This document shows positions 26,893-39,799 of a DNA stretch of 64,000 bases, piece after piece (position 1 is the first letter of the stretch; each line of letters opens with the position of its first letter). The translations under genes and the position numbers were made by a program. The stretch is from NCBI RefSeq assembly GCF_037971845.1, contig NZ_CP150227.1, forward strand, positions 6,076,001 to 6,140,000, written 5' to 3'. This DNA is from Paenibacillus sp. FSL R5-0766 (GTDB lineage Bacteria > Bacillota > Bacilli > Paenibacillales > Paenibacillaceae). The notes beneath the pieces were generated by a model. The model had not been told where the DNA came from. It saw nothing but the letters and a program-made list of their open reading frames with translations, and searched no databases.

Positions 26893-26928
26893 AAAAAAAG
26901 AGTACCCCATGCAATCTGGAGGTACCCT
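26893..26928 (-). terminator. Intrinsic terminator after rsiW
   Basis: An 8-bp stem (AGGGTACC with GGTACTCT, one G-U pair, 14-nt loop) followed on the minus strand by seven Ts. It ends the sigW-rsiW transcript before the cdaA operon. Confidence 0.85.
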
Positions 26929-26962
26929 GCTTGGTATATACCATTGAAGATTTTACCCTGTT

Positions 26963-27577
26963 CTAGCGATAAGCCACTTCATTTACCATATTGGTTATTT
27001 TGTACCAGAACCAGTCCAGCGCCTGATCAATACTTTTCACCTGACCTGAAATATGCGCCGTTGAAGCCTGAAACAGTTGTCCGTCGATAACCGTCAGATT
27101 GCCGTTCACATCACCATATACTTGTGCGGTTCCATTTTCTATCGTAAGATCGCCAGCAATTGACTTACCTTCAGGAACAATAACCGTGTTACCCTGAATC
27201 ACGATCTGGTCCAGATTATTTCCCTTAACAACCATCTCGTTATTCTGATTCCAGAAATTCAAGGCGCTAAAGAGCATCACGACCAAAAAGAAGGCTGCCG
27301 CCGTCAGCGCGGGATGTCCTTTGACCCATTTGAGCCATGCTTGCTGTCTCTTGGGCTGGGGCAGAGCATTCATAATTCGATTGGTCAGCTCATCAGAGGC
27401 AGACGGTGAATAGTGTTTCATGGCAAAGAGTAACATTTCCGTCTGTTCCAACTCTTTAAAGCGCATGCGACAATCCGGACAGATCACAAGGTGACTTTTC
27501 AGTTCAACCTTCTGGGCCGGGGACAACGACTCATCCAAACATTCATGCATTAAAGAGACGGCCGAGTTGCAATCCAT
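26963..27577 (-). CDS. rsiW: Anti-sigma-W factor RsiW
   Basis: 204 residues. The N-terminal zinc-binding anti-sigma (ZAS) motif HLVICPDC lies near residue 30. One transmembrane helix (about 90-110, ALTAAAFFLVVMLFSALNFW) separates a cytosolic sigma-binding part from an outer domain of about 95 residues, with short Gly/Asn beta-like repeats (GDLTIENGTAQVYGDVNGNL). RsiW holds sigma-W inactive at the membrane until proteolysis under envelope stress. It starts about 135 nt after sigW on the same strand. The ATG has an AAAGGA site at a slightly long 11-nt distance. Confidence 0.92.
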   Translation of the reverse strand: MDCNSAVSLMHECLDESLSPAQKVELKSHLVICPDCRMRFKELEQTEMLLFAMKHYSPSASDELTNRIMNALPQPKRQQAWLKWVKGHPALTAAAFFLVVMLFSALNFWNQNNEMVVKGNNLDQIVIQGNTVIVPEGKSIAGDLTIENGTAQVYGDVNGNLTVIDGQLFQASTAHISGQVKSIDQALDWFWYKITNMVNEVAYR

Positions 27578-27713
27578 ATGAGAGCCAATCCTTTCTTAAA
27601 TCACTTAGTCCATGTGCCATTAAAAAGCACGCATAAGACTTGCATACATTACATACGCATCCGTTTCGGATATGTTTCAAATAATTTCGCCCATATTTAA
27701 AGGCGTTTAACAT

Positions 27714-28280
27714 TTATAACTTATACTCCAATTTTTTACGTAGAAAATCACGGCCCCGATGAACGCGTGTCTTGATCGTTGTTACGGGCATACCTGTCAC
27801 GTCACTGATTTCCTGTAGCGACAAGTCCTGTAAATATCTCAGAATCATAACGGACTTATACTTGGCTGGCAAACTGTCAATGGCCTCACGAATGAGTGTC
27901 TGCGTTTCTGACAGGAGCGCTTCACTCTCCGGTGTACGATCATCACTCGGGAGCATCGCATAACCATCAGATCCTTCCTGATCATTCAGTTCAGCATCCA
28001 AAGAGTATGAAGGTTTCTTTCTGCGCAGTCGGTCAATACACAGATTGGTTGCGATCCGGTAGATCCAGGTTGAGAACTTCTGGTTCGGGTCGTACTTCTC
28101 CATATTACGAAACACACGCAAAAACGTCTCCTGCACAACGTCTTCAGCTTCATGACGATTGTTCAGCATCCGGTATGCCAAATGAAATAGCTTGTCCTTA
28201 TATAGTTCAACGATTTCTGCAAAGGCTCTTTGGTCGCCCTTGAGCACCAGTTTAATAAGCCTGTTCTCCAAATTGTCCAC
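27714..28280 (-). CDS. sigW: ECF RNA polymerase sigma factor SigW
   Basis: 188 residues from a GTG at 28280 with GGGGGA seven bases upstream, matching the 187-residue B. subtilis protein; the longer frame from 28349 is not supported. Region 2: AYRMLNNRHEAEDVVQETFLR and FSTWIYRIATNLCIDRLRR. Region 4 helix-turn-helix: LSLQEISDVTGMPVTTIKTR. Sigma-W directs genes for resistance to envelope-active compounds and antimicrobial peptides, which could be relevant in a strain that seems to make a polymyxin. An autoregulatory TGAAAC/CGTA promoter was looked for and not found with correct spacing. Confidence 0.94.
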   Translation of the reverse strand: MDNLENRLIKLVLKGDQRAFAEIVELYKDKLFHLAYRMLNNRHEAEDVVQETFLRVFRNMEKYDPNQKFSTWIYRIATNLCIDRLRRKKPSYSLDAELNDQEGSDGYAMLPSDDRTPESEALLSETQTLIREAIDSLPAKYKSVMILRYLQDLSLQEISDVTGMPVTTIKTRVHRGRDFLRKKLEYKL

Positions 28281-28413
28281 CCTTATTCCCCCAGACATGC
28301 TGATGGGTCTTCCGTCTTCTGATACCCGTCCACACTTGTAATTCACCAATCAAATCGTAAATCAACTTTGGTCAAAAATCAAGACTGTATGACAAATATC
28401 CGCCAAAAACAGT

Positions 28414-28444
28414 AAAAACGGGAACTCCCGCAGGAGTCCCGTTT
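28414..28444 (-). terminator. Intrinsic terminator after ppc
   Basis: AAACGGGA-CTCC with GGGAG-TTCCCGTTT around a 3-nt loop, then TTTTT on the minus strand. It lies between ppc and sigW. Confidence 0.85.
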
Positions 28445-28540
28445 CATCTCTCACTCCGTAGAGCAGAGAATGGAGCTTTTATTCAACAAAGTAATAGGTA
28501 CTTTGTTACATATGATTATTCAAATGAAGCAGTTCAATCA

Positions 28541-31333
28541 TCAACCTGTATTACGCAGTCCTGCAGCGATGCCGTTAATTGTCAGCAACACTTCTCTGAG
28601 CAGTTCCGTATCATCCTCACCACGTTCACGCATATCTCTGAGCTCGCTCAGAAGTTGAACTTGCATGTAGGACAACGGATCTACATAAGGGTTACGAAGA
28701 CGAATGGATTCTTGAATAACCGGTACATCATCCAAAATTTCAGCTTCTCCGGTAATTTTCAGAATCAGCTCTTTTGTGAGCTTGAATTCGGCTTCAATCT
28801 GACCGTATATGCGATCACGGGCTTCCTTGTTCGAAGTCATTGCTGAATATTCTTTGGCAATCACCAGATCTGCCTTGGCTACGGCCATCTGTACCGTATC
28901 AATTAATGTACGGAAGAATGGGAAGCTTGCATACATTTCTTTCAGGACAACCAGATTTTCCTCTTTACCCTGATAGTAACTTTGCAATCCTGTTCCTGCC
29001 GCATACCATGCCGGAAGCAGATAACGACTTTGAGTCCAGGCGAATACCCAAGGGATCGCTCTCAGATCTTCAAACTTATCACTATTTTTACGCTTGGATG
29101 GACGGGAGCCAATGTTCAGCTCACCAACCTCCGGAAGCGGCGTTGATTCTTTGAAGAATGTGAAGAAGTCTGGATCACGGAAAATCAGATCCTGATATTT
29201 CGTCAGAGATACTTCCGAAATCTCTTTGATGATGCTGTCCCAATGACGTTCGGATGCTGACTCTTGCGGCTCAAGCCCATTAAGTGCTGCTGTGATTAGA
29301 GCCGAAGTTGCCTGCTCCAGACTGCGGTATGCAATCCCCTGAAGGGAATAACGGGAAGAAATAACCTCTCCCTGCTCCGTAATCTTGATGCCCCCACCAA
29401 TCGTATGTGGTGGTTGAGCAAGAATACTGCGGTTGAGTGGCATGCCTCCACGTCCCAGAGCCCCGCCACGTCCATGGAAGAACTTCAGCTTAACGCCATG
29501 TTCATTACCTACAGCCGTGATGGCATTCATTGCTACACGCAGTTCCCAGTTGGCTGTAACCACTCCGCCATCCTTGTTACTGTCAGAATAACCAAGCATG
29601 ATTTCATGCAGTTCATTCCGTCCTTTTACGCTTGCGCGGTATACAGGAAGGTTGAACAGCTTCTGCATAATGTCCGAAGCCGCATGTAGATCATCAATGG
29701 TTTCAAACAGTGGTACCGCTTGAAGAGTAGATACAACCTCACCGTTGTGTCCTTTGGTGAATAAGCCCACTTCCTTGGCAAATACCATAACCTCCAGCAA
29801 ATCACTTGCGCCCTGCGTCATACTGATCAGGTAACTTGTGATACAGCCGTTCCCAAATTCGTTTTGGGCACGCTTAATGGTACGGAAGACATCCAGACAT
29901 TCTTTGGTTCCCTCCGTGTATTGATGATAAGGAGAAGTAAGCGGACGTGGATCATCCAGCAAACGAGCAAGCAGATCGATTTTACCGTCTTCAGTCAGAC
30001 GCGCATAATCCTCTACAATGTTCATTTTCGCCAAAATCTCCGACATCGCATTTTCATGTTCCTTACTGTGCTGACGCACATCCAATGCTGCAGTATGGAA
30101 ACCAAACAACTCTACTTGACGAATCATTTTGCGAATGGTCGTATCTGCTACGTAATCGGCAAAATGATGGCGCAGACTTCGATCAATAATCATCAGTTCA
30201 TCAATCAAATCCTGTGCGCTATGATAACGGTCAGGCTGACCTAATTTGTTCTCATCCAGTACATTGTTCAGCTTGGCAATCATATAAGCCAATTTGATGC
30301 GGTATGGCTCTTTTTCATTCCGCCAGATATCCACTTTTTTCAATGTAACAGAATTACGGTCCTGCTCAATCGACTGCACCAGCTCATCCGATACGTGAAT
30401 GATGTTTGTGCTGAAGCTGAGATGGCCCATAAGTTCAATCATAATCCGTTGGTATTCACGCAAAGCGAGCTTGCGTTGCATCAAGAGTGTCTGCCATGTT
30501 ACATCTGAAGTTACCGAAGGATTTCCATCCCGGTCTCCACCGATCCAGGAACCGAACCGCAAATACGTCGGCACATGCCAGTCATGGTCAGGATAAAATT
30601 TGTTCAGGCAGCGTTCCAGCTCCTGATATACATCCGGAAGTACGTGGAACAACGTTTCATGAAAGTAATACATCCCGTTCCGCACTTCATCAAGCACAGT
30701 CGGTTTACGGTCACGAAGCTCATCAGTCTGCCATAGTGTAATGACTTCGTTCAGCAACTTCTCCCGCAACTGTTCACGTTCACGCAACGTCAGCGTAGGA
30801 TTATCAAGTGACATGACGTCTTCGGATATCCGCTTGTGGATGTCCAGAATAACCCGGCGCATGGCTTCGGTTGGGTGAGCTGTCATAACGAGTTCCAGTG
30901 ACAAATCATCAAGAATCTCTTCCACCTCTGTATGAGACAGTCCACGTTCCTTAAGATCCTGTACTGCTTTCTCAATCGATCCTGGCTGCACAGCGTCCCC
31001 AGCAGAACGTTCATAATCCCGTTTACGCCGGATCCGATGGTTTTGTTCAGCAATATTAACTAATTGAAAATAAATAGCGAAAGCCCGAATAACCTGGTGA
31101 CGATTGTCCGAGTCTAATTCCTGGATCATCGTTTTGAACTCTGCATAGAGTTCTGGCAGAAATTCTGCACGCAACGATTTGCTCGTTTCCCGAATCTTCT
31201 CAACGATATCTAGAAGCTCCGTGCCGCCTTGATGGACAAGAACTTCTCCGAGTATATTGCCCAGGAACCGCACGTCTCGCCGAAGCAGGTTGTTGGATTG
31301 GCTTTTGCTGGCGGTTACCATAGTTTCAGTCAT
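28541..31333 (-). CDS. ppc: Phosphoenolpyruvate carboxylase
   Basis: 930 residues, full length. It carboxylates phosphoenolpyruvate to oxaloacetate to refill the TCA cycle. Motifs: the catalytic His in VMTAHPTEAMRR (near residue 155), GSWIGGDRDGNP, the second catalytic segment FHGRGGALGRGG (near 620) with adjacent QPPHTIGGGIKITEQGE, and a conserved C-terminal RNTG carboxylate. The ATG at 31333 has a GGGAGGA site; the extra 22 codons of the longer frame are not supported. It is monocistronic, with its own terminator. Confidence 0.97.
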   Translation of the reverse strand: MTETMVTASKSQSNNLLRRDVRFLGNILGEVLVHQGGTELLDIVEKIRETSKSLRAEFLPELYAEFKTMIQELDSDNRHQVIRAFAIYFQLVNIAEQNHRIRRKRDYERSAGDAVQPGSIEKAVQDLKERGLSHTEVEEILDDLSLELVMTAHPTEAMRRVILDIHKRISEDVMSLDNPTLTLREREQLREKLLNEVITLWQTDELRDRKPTVLDEVRNGMYYFHETLFHVLPDVYQELERCLNKFYPDHDWHVPTYLRFGSWIGGDRDGNPSVTSDVTWQTLLMQRKLALREYQRIMIELMGHLSFSTNIIHVSDELVQSIEQDRNSVTLKKVDIWRNEKEPYRIKLAYMIAKLNNVLDENKLGQPDRYHSAQDLIDELMIIDRSLRHHFADYVADTTIRKMIRQVELFGFHTAALDVRQHSKEHENAMSEILAKMNIVEDYARLTEDGKIDLLARLLDDPRPLTSPYHQYTEGTKECLDVFRTIKRAQNEFGNGCITSYLISMTQGASDLLEVMVFAKEVGLFTKGHNGEVVSTLQAVPLFETIDDLHAASDIMQKLFNLPVYRASVKGRNELHEIMLGYSDSNKDGGVVTANWELRVAMNAITAVGNEHGVKLKFFHGRGGALGRGGMPLNRSILAQPPHTIGGGIKITEQGEVISSRYSLQGIAYRSLEQATSALITAALNGLEPQESASERHWDSIIKEISEVSLTKYQDLIFRDPDFFTFFKESTPLPEVGELNIGSRPSKRKNSDKFEDLRAIPWVFAWTQSRYLLPAWYAAGTGLQSYYQGKEENLVVLKEMYASFPFFRTLIDTVQMAVAKADLVIAKEYSAMTSNKEARDRIYGQIEAEFKLTKELILKITGEAEILDDVPVIQESIRLRNPYVDPLSYMQVQLLSELRDMRERGEDDTELLREVLLTINGIAAGLRNTG

Positions 31334-31912
31334 GCTTATCCTCCCATCTGATCGTTCCATTCGTACACGTAAATTTGACACCTTCATAACATCATACAAT
31401 AAAATGGTACGAAAATCTTTATTTTTCTACTAGAAAAAATGGGGATTATCCCCGATTTACAGCACAAAAACACGCTTTTTTATTCATTTTCTTGTTCTGC
31501 TTCAATTAATGGTCATATGCTGTCGCATGATACCTTTTTCACGTACTTTAGATAAATCAAATATCTCATACCTATGCTTAAAAATTTATAAATATACAGT
31601 TACTTTAGATATGATTCCATGGTACCTGATCGTAAGGTTATACCGCATAATTTCATTATTTGAGAACAGATGATATACAAAGAAACATGACCGGCAAAGC
31701 AAGCTTTTGTATACTTTACCACAGTGACGTAATAAATTAAAGATAAAATTATAAATTCCTTCCCACTACAAGTCTGCTTATTAGGGGAGTTTCTTATGTA
31801 TGTTCCTAACCTACTGTAAACGTAGGGATATCTTAACAGACCATTTCTACATAATGTTCTTAGCTTTTTGGGCAGATTAATCTATAGCTCTTACTAAAAA
31901 GGAGGAATCCAA
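31334..31912. other. Divergent intergenic region ppc / WGxxGxxG gene
   Basis: 579 AT-rich nt with no open frame worth calling. Near the ppc side is a 17-nt palindrome TTTTTCTACTAGAAAAA (31422-31438), then a GGGGATTATCCCC hairpin. A TATGAT element (31391-31396, minus strand) may be the ppc -10. The last 15 nt carry the AAAGGAGGA site of the plus-strand gene. Confidence 0.5.
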
Positions 31913-32260
31913 ATGATGAAGAAAGGTACAACAATTATTGCTTCCGTGCTTCTGGTGGCCGCGATGGCTGGCCCTGCTGCTGCTGATGGTCAAATGTCCA
32001 AAGGAATGGATACAACCGGCTCACGTGTCCGGTCTTATCAGGACACCAACTACATGGACCGCACAAACACTAATTCCAACATGAATATGAACATGGATGG
32101 AAACTACCGCAACAATGGTGACTATCGTACCAACAATGTTCGGGCAAATGCTACAACAACCGACCGTGACAACGGCATGGATTGGGGCTGGCTTGGTTTG
32201 CTGGGACTGCTTGGATTAGCTGGCATGCGTAAAAGAGTGACGGACCACAACGAACGTTAA
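31913..32260 (+). CDS. Small secreted WGxxGxxG-type protein
   Basis: 115 residues with a clear AAAGGAGGA site seven bases before ATG-ATG. A signal peptide (MMKKGTTIIASVLLVAAMAGPAAADG, cleavage probably after AAA) leads into a low-complexity Asn/Met/Thr/Arg-rich linker (NTNSNMNMNMDGNYRNNGDYR). A C-terminal WGWLGLLGLLGLAG hydrophobic segment and a basic tail RKRVTDHNER follow. This three-part layout is the WGxxGxxG family, whose C-terminus resembles a sorting signal; function is unknown. It is the only plus-strand gene between glmS and the rRNA operon and has its own terminator. Confidence 0.8.
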   Translation: MMKKGTTIIASVLLVAAMAGPAAADGQMSKGMDTTGSRVRSYQDTNYMDRTNTNSNMNMNMDGNYRNNGDYRTNNVRANATTTDRDNGMDWGWLGLLGLLGLAGMRKRVTDHNER

Positions 32261-32328
32261 ATTGTGCGCTCTTCACTATACAATAGCTGCTACGTCTTAG
32301 AGGCAGCTCACCCATAGAGATAAACAGA

Positions 32329-32378
32329 AGAGCCAAGACCTCCCTAATTGGATAGTAAAGGGGTCTTGGCTCTTTTTT
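32329..32378 (+). terminator. Intrinsic terminator of WGxxGxxG gene
   Basis: AGAGCCAAGACC pairs perfectly with GGTCTTGGCTCT (12 bp), followed by TTTTTT. Confidence 0.9.
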
Positions 32379-32447
32379 AAATAAACCTGTATTGTACTTT
32401 ACATAAAATATTATATAAATAACTGCTAATTCTTACGTTAATAAAAG

Positions 32448-32477
32448 TAAAAAGCCTCTGCATCTGCAAAGGCTTTT
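32448..32477 (-). terminator. Terminator of the rRNA/tRNA operon
   Basis: AAAGCCTTTGCA and TGCAGAGGCTTT form a long stem with one mismatch, followed on the minus strand by TTTTTAC, just beyond the last tRNA. Confidence 0.8.
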
Positions 32478-32491
32478 CGTTATATCCTGTA

Positions 32492-32562
32492 AGCGGGTGA
32501 TGGGAATCGAACCCACGCTATTAGCTTGGAAGGCTAAAGTTCTACCATTGAACTACACCCGC
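32492..32562 (-). tRNA. tRNA-Gly (TCC)
   Basis: 71-nt cloverleaf with acceptor GCGGGTG/CACCCGC, anticodon loop CTTCCAA and TPsiC GGTTCGATTCC. No encoded CCA. It is the last gene of the array. Confidence 0.95.
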
Positions 32563-32573
32563 ATAAACAAAAA

Positions 32574-32647
32574 TCGGGATGACACGATTTGAACATGCGA
32601 CCCCCTGGTCCCAAACCAGGTGCTCTACCAAGCTGAGCTACATCCCG
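32574..32647 (-). tRNA. tRNA-Pro (TGG)
   Basis: 74 nt, acceptor CGGGATG/CATCCCG, anticodon loop TTTGGGA, discriminator A, no encoded CCA. The TPsiC arm reads TGTTCAAATC. Confidence 0.95.
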
Positions 32648-32665
32648 ATACTAAAAAAATAATGG

Positions 32666-32739
32666 CGCGCCCTGAGAGATTCGAACTCCCGGCCTTTTGA
32701 TTCGTAGTCAAACGCTCTATCCAGCTGAGCTAAGGGCGC
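32666..32739 (-). tRNA. tRNA-Arg (ACG)
   Basis: 74 nt, acceptor GCGCCCT/AGGGCGC, anticodon loop CTACGAA, followed by an encoded CCA. The A34 is expected to be deaminated to inosine to read CGU/CGC/CGA. Confidence 0.95.
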
Positions 32740-32749
32740 AAAATATTGG

Positions 32750-32821
32750 AGCGGAAGACGGGAATCGAACCCGCGACCCTCGCCTTGGCAAGGCGATGCT
32801 CTACCGCTGAGCCACTTCCGC
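32750..32821 (-). tRNA. tRNA-Gly (GCC)
   Basis: 72 nt, acceptor GCGGAAG/CTTCCGC, anticodon loop TTGCCAA, followed by an encoded CCA. Confidence 0.95.
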
Positions 32822-32831
32822 AAATAAAGGA

Positions 32832-32912
32832 TGCGCGTGGAGGGACTTGAACCCCCACGTCAAAGACGCTAGATCCTAAGTCTAGTGCGTCTGCCAATTC
32901 CGCCACACGCGC
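32832..32912 (-). tRNA. tRNA-Leu (TAG)
   Basis: 81 nt class II tRNA with a long variable arm, acceptor GCGCGTG/CACGCGC, anticodon loop CTTAGGA, no encoded CCA. Confidence 0.95.
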
Positions 32913-32921
32913 ATATGATGG

Positions 32922-32994
32922 TGAGTCATGAAGGGCTCGAACCTTCGACACCCTGATTAAAAGTCAGGTGCTCTACCAACTGAGCTAATGACTC
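32922..32994 (-). tRNA. tRNA-Lys (TTT)
   Basis: 73 nt, acceptor GAGTCAT/ATGACTC, anticodon loop CTTTTAA, discriminator A and an encoded CCA. Confidence 0.95.
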
Positions 32995-33006
32995 ATACTA
33001 AAATGG

Positions 33007-33078
33007 CTGGGGATATAGGATTTGAACCTATGCATGACGGAGTCAAAGTCCGTTGCCTTACCGCTTGGCTAATCCCCA
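33007..33078 (-). tRNA. tRNA-Gln (TTG)
   Basis: 72 nt, acceptor TGGGGAT/ATCCCCA, anticodon loop CTTTGAC, discriminator G and an encoded CCA. Confidence 0.95.
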
Positions 33079-33090
33079 ATAAAAATATGG

Positions 33091-33163
33091 TGGAGGCTGA
33101 GGGGATCGAACCCCCGACCCTCTGCTTGTAAGGCAGATGCTCTCCCAGCTGAGCTAAGCCTCC
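33091..33163 (-). tRNA. tRNA-Val (TAC)
   Basis: 73 nt, acceptor GGAGGCT/AGCCTCC, anticodon loop CTTACAA, encoded CCA. Confidence 0.95.
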
Positions 33164-33170
33164 AACTATA

Positions 33171-33242
33171 TGACCCGTAGGGGATTCGAACCCCTGTTAC
33201 CTCCGTGAAAGGGAGGTGTCTTAACCCCTTGACCAACGGGCC
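33171..33242 (-). tRNA. tRNA-Glu (TTC)
   Basis: 72 nt, acceptor GGCCCGT/ACGGGTC with one G-U pair, anticodon loop CTTTCAC, no encoded CCA. Confidence 0.95.
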
Positions 33243-33252
33243 CCATTTCCAA

Positions 33253-33325
33253 AGCTCTCAACCGGGATCGAACCGGTGACCTCATCCTTACCATGGATGC
33301 ACTCTACCTACTGAGCTATGAGAGC
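33253..33325 (-). tRNA. tRNA-Thr (GGT)
   Basis: 73 nt, acceptor GCTCTCA/TGAGAGC, anticodon loop ATGGTAA giving GGT. The array carries no TGT isoacceptor. Confidence 0.92.
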
Positions 33326-33331
33326 AAATGG

Positions 33332-33404
33332 CTCCCCGAACAGGGCTCGAACCTGTGACAACTCGATTAACAGTCGAGTGCTCTACCAACTGAGCTATCA
33401 GGGA
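33332..33404 (-). tRNA. tRNA-Asn (GTT)
   Basis: 73 nt, acceptor TCCCTGA/TCGGGGA with a G-U pair, anticodon loop CTGTTAA, encoded CCA. It is the first tRNA after the distal 5S gene. Confidence 0.95.
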
Positions 33405-33487
33405 ATATATGCATTTGCAGTGCAAATGCAATTCATCGTACAACATCAACATGCAGAGCCTGTTTTCTATGTATGATGAAAGAGTTC

Positions 33488-33604
33488 GCTTGGCGGCGTC
33501 CTACTCTCCCAGGACCCTGCGGTCCAAGTACCATCGGCGCTAGAGGGCTTAACGGTCGTGTTCGGGATGGGTACGTGTGGAACCCCTCCGCCATCGCCAC
33601 CAAA
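33488..33604 (-). rRNA. rrf: 5S rRNA, distal copy
   Basis: 117 nt beginning TTTGGTGGCGATGGC and ending GCCGCCAAGC, with the conserved CCCGAACACGACCGTTAAG core. It lies after the 23S gene in the normal place. It differs from the proximal copy at eight positions. Confidence 0.96.
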
Positions 33605-33682
33605 CGCGTAGCTTACATTTCAGAGTTGTTGTTCTCTGAAAACTAGATTCGAAACAAAACATGCGAATTATCACTTGCTATT

Positions 33683-36730
<3,048 letters not shown>

Positions 36731-36939
36731 ATTTTGTTCCGGTTTCGGTCGCTCGCTTCCCTTGTTTTGCTTGCGCAAAGCCAAAAGTCGCTCTCACCCG
36801 ATACCATCACAAAAGCAATTTAACTACCTTTATACACTTGACTTGTTTGCACAAGTTCAGCTAAAAAGGAATGTTCTAATTCGCGTTTGTTTCGTTTCGA
36901 TATCTAGTTTTCAAAGAACAAACTTGTAAATCATTTTGG

Positions 36940-37012
36940 TGGAGCCAAGCGGGATCGAACCGCTGACCTCCTGCTTGCAAGGCAGGCGCTCTCCCAGCTG
37001 AGCTATGGCCCC
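36940..37012 (-). tRNA. tRNA-Ala (TGC)
   Basis: 73 nt, acceptor GGGGCCA/TGGCTCC, anticodon loop CTTGCAA, encoded CCA. It lies in the spacer in front of the 23S gene. Confidence 0.96.
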
Positions 37013-37037
37013 ATATGAAATGAAAAGGTGTAGATGG

Positions 37038-37111
37038 TGGGCCCTGGTGGACTCGAACCACCGGCCTCACCCTTATCAGAGGTGCGCTCTAACCAACTGA
37101 GCTAAGGGCCC
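37038..37111 (-). tRNA. tRNA-Ile (GAT)
   Basis: 74 nt, acceptor GGGCCCT/AGGGCCC, anticodon loop CTGATAA, encoded CCA. It lies between the proximal 5S gene and tRNA-Ala. Confidence 0.96.
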
Positions 37112-37147
37112 ACATTATATATACTATTTGAACCCAAAATGGGTTAC

Positions 37148-37264
37148 GCTTGGCGGCGTTCTACTCTCCCAGGACCCTGCGGTCCAAGTACCATTGACGC
37201 TGAAGGGCTTAACGGTCGTGTTCGGGATGGGAACGTGTGGAACCCCTTCGCTATCGCCACCAAA
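37148..37264 (-). rRNA. rrf: 5S rRNA, proximal copy inside the 16S-23S spacer
   Basis: 117 nt, same ends as the distal 5S, intact core, eight base differences. It stands between 16S and tRNA-Ile, so the operon order is 16S-5S-Ile-Ala-23S-5S. Most bacteria have the 5S only after the 23S gene. Confidence 0.95.
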
Positions 37265-37380
37265 CGTTTGAGAGTTTGAGCTCTCAAAACTGAGCAACGA
37301 GTGAGTAACTAGCCGACCTGGCTAGGTTTTGCAGCTAAGCTGCGTATTTGAATGTTTCCGTTGCAGGAAACGATTCTCCA

Positions 37381-38937
<1,557 letters not shown>

Positions 38938-39070
38938 GTATTGAAAAGAGCGATAAGCTCATTTTGAATCTGACGAGATTAAAAATCTCATTTGTGCTCC
39001 AGCCGATCCAAGCCAAGGCTCGTCTCAAACTTTTGCGTTCATTCTGCAAGCAGAATGTTTACTCACTCGT

Positions 39071-39092
39071 TGTTCAGTTTTCAAAGATCAAA
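39071..39092 (-). promoter_or_regulatory. rrn leader processing/antitermination segment
   Basis: The minus strand reads TTGATCTTTGAAAACTGAAC. Related TTTGAAAACT or TGAAAACTAGAT copies recur before the 23S gene (about 36901) and in the other spacers (about 37280 and 33635). Such repeats are typical of Bacillales rRNA processing stalks and boxA-like antitermination sites. Confidence 0.55.
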
Positions 39093-39146
39093 CATTCAAT
39101 TTACTGCTGTCTTTCATGTTGTCGTCGTTTCAGCGGCGACTTTTAT

Positions 39147-39175
39147 AATATATCATGTTGAAGTTCTCTTTGCAA
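39147..39175 (-). promoter_or_regulatory. rrn promoter P2
   Basis: Minus-strand TTGCAA (39170-39175), a 17-nt spacer, TATATT (39147-39152). It is the promoter nearer the 16S gene. Confidence 0.75.
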
Positions 39176-39256
39176 GCATTATTTTTTCAATTCTTTTCAA
39201 TCGCTTTATTTTCATGCTTGTTTCGGTGAACCGCTCCTAAAAAAGGAACGAAAATT

Positions 39257-39285
39257 AATTTACCATATGAAATTAGAAAGGTCAA
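39257..39285 (-). promoter_or_regulatory. rrn promoter P1
   Basis: Minus-strand TTGACC (39280-39285), a 17-nt spacer, TAAATT (39257-39262). It lies about 110 nt upstream of P2; tandem promoters are usual for growth-rate-controlled rRNA operons. Confidence 0.78.
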
Positions 39286-39415
39286 CCCTTTTTCGACAAA
39301 AAGTATGAAACCCCCAACAATTTCACATTTTCATGGTTCAGAGGTACAGCACCCGCTATTGAGAGCCGCACCTCACTTCCACTACTGTAAATCGAATATA
39401 TGACCAGCTTCAGCA

Positions 39416-39646
39416 TTACGGCTTCGACTTTTTCAGTTTTCCACCTCTTGCATACTTGGACAACTCTTTTGGCGGGGCAAAGCGTGCATACATGCGGAAC
39501 ACAGTCTTATATCGGCTCGCGATAGCATATTTGATCTCTTGGTCAAGACGATTATCACTCAGATCGAACAGCATTTCATCTAATTCTTTACGTAGCACAT
39601 AGTCTAATTCCTTGCATTCCTTATCGTTAAACAACATACCCAGCAT
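39416..39646 (-). CDS. Small conserved-looking protein of unknown function
   Basis: 76 residues from an ATG at 39646 with AAGGAGA seven bases upstream; the longer frame from 39715 has no such site. It is charged and helical in appearance, with no signal or membrane segment: an acidic N-terminal half (NDKECKELDYVLRKELDEML), an internal RYKTVFRMYARFAPPKEL and a basic C-terminus (GGKLKKSKP). I do not recognise a family. It lies between the rRNA promoters and a spoIIM-family gene, and its transcript would run into the rRNA operon. Confidence 0.75.
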   Translation of the reverse strand: MLGMLFNDKECKELDYVLRKELDEMLFDLSDNRLDQEIKYAIASRYKTVFRMYARFAPPKELSKYARGGKLKKSKP

Positions 39647-39799
39647 TAGAGTTCTCCTTTTTGTGCATAGCCTCTTTATCACACTTACACAAGTTTCATG
39701 CAACAACCCGTGCATTCGCTTTTATGGGTGCTGCTGGAACCCGTTTTATTGTTATGGTCAACTTTCTGAAAATTTATGAATGCCAACCAACACAAAATT

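Noticed and set aside
28281..28413. Autoregulatory sigma-W promoter (TGAAAC...CGTA)
   Set aside because: A TGAAAC occurs only inside the ppc terminator with wrong spacing to any CGT.
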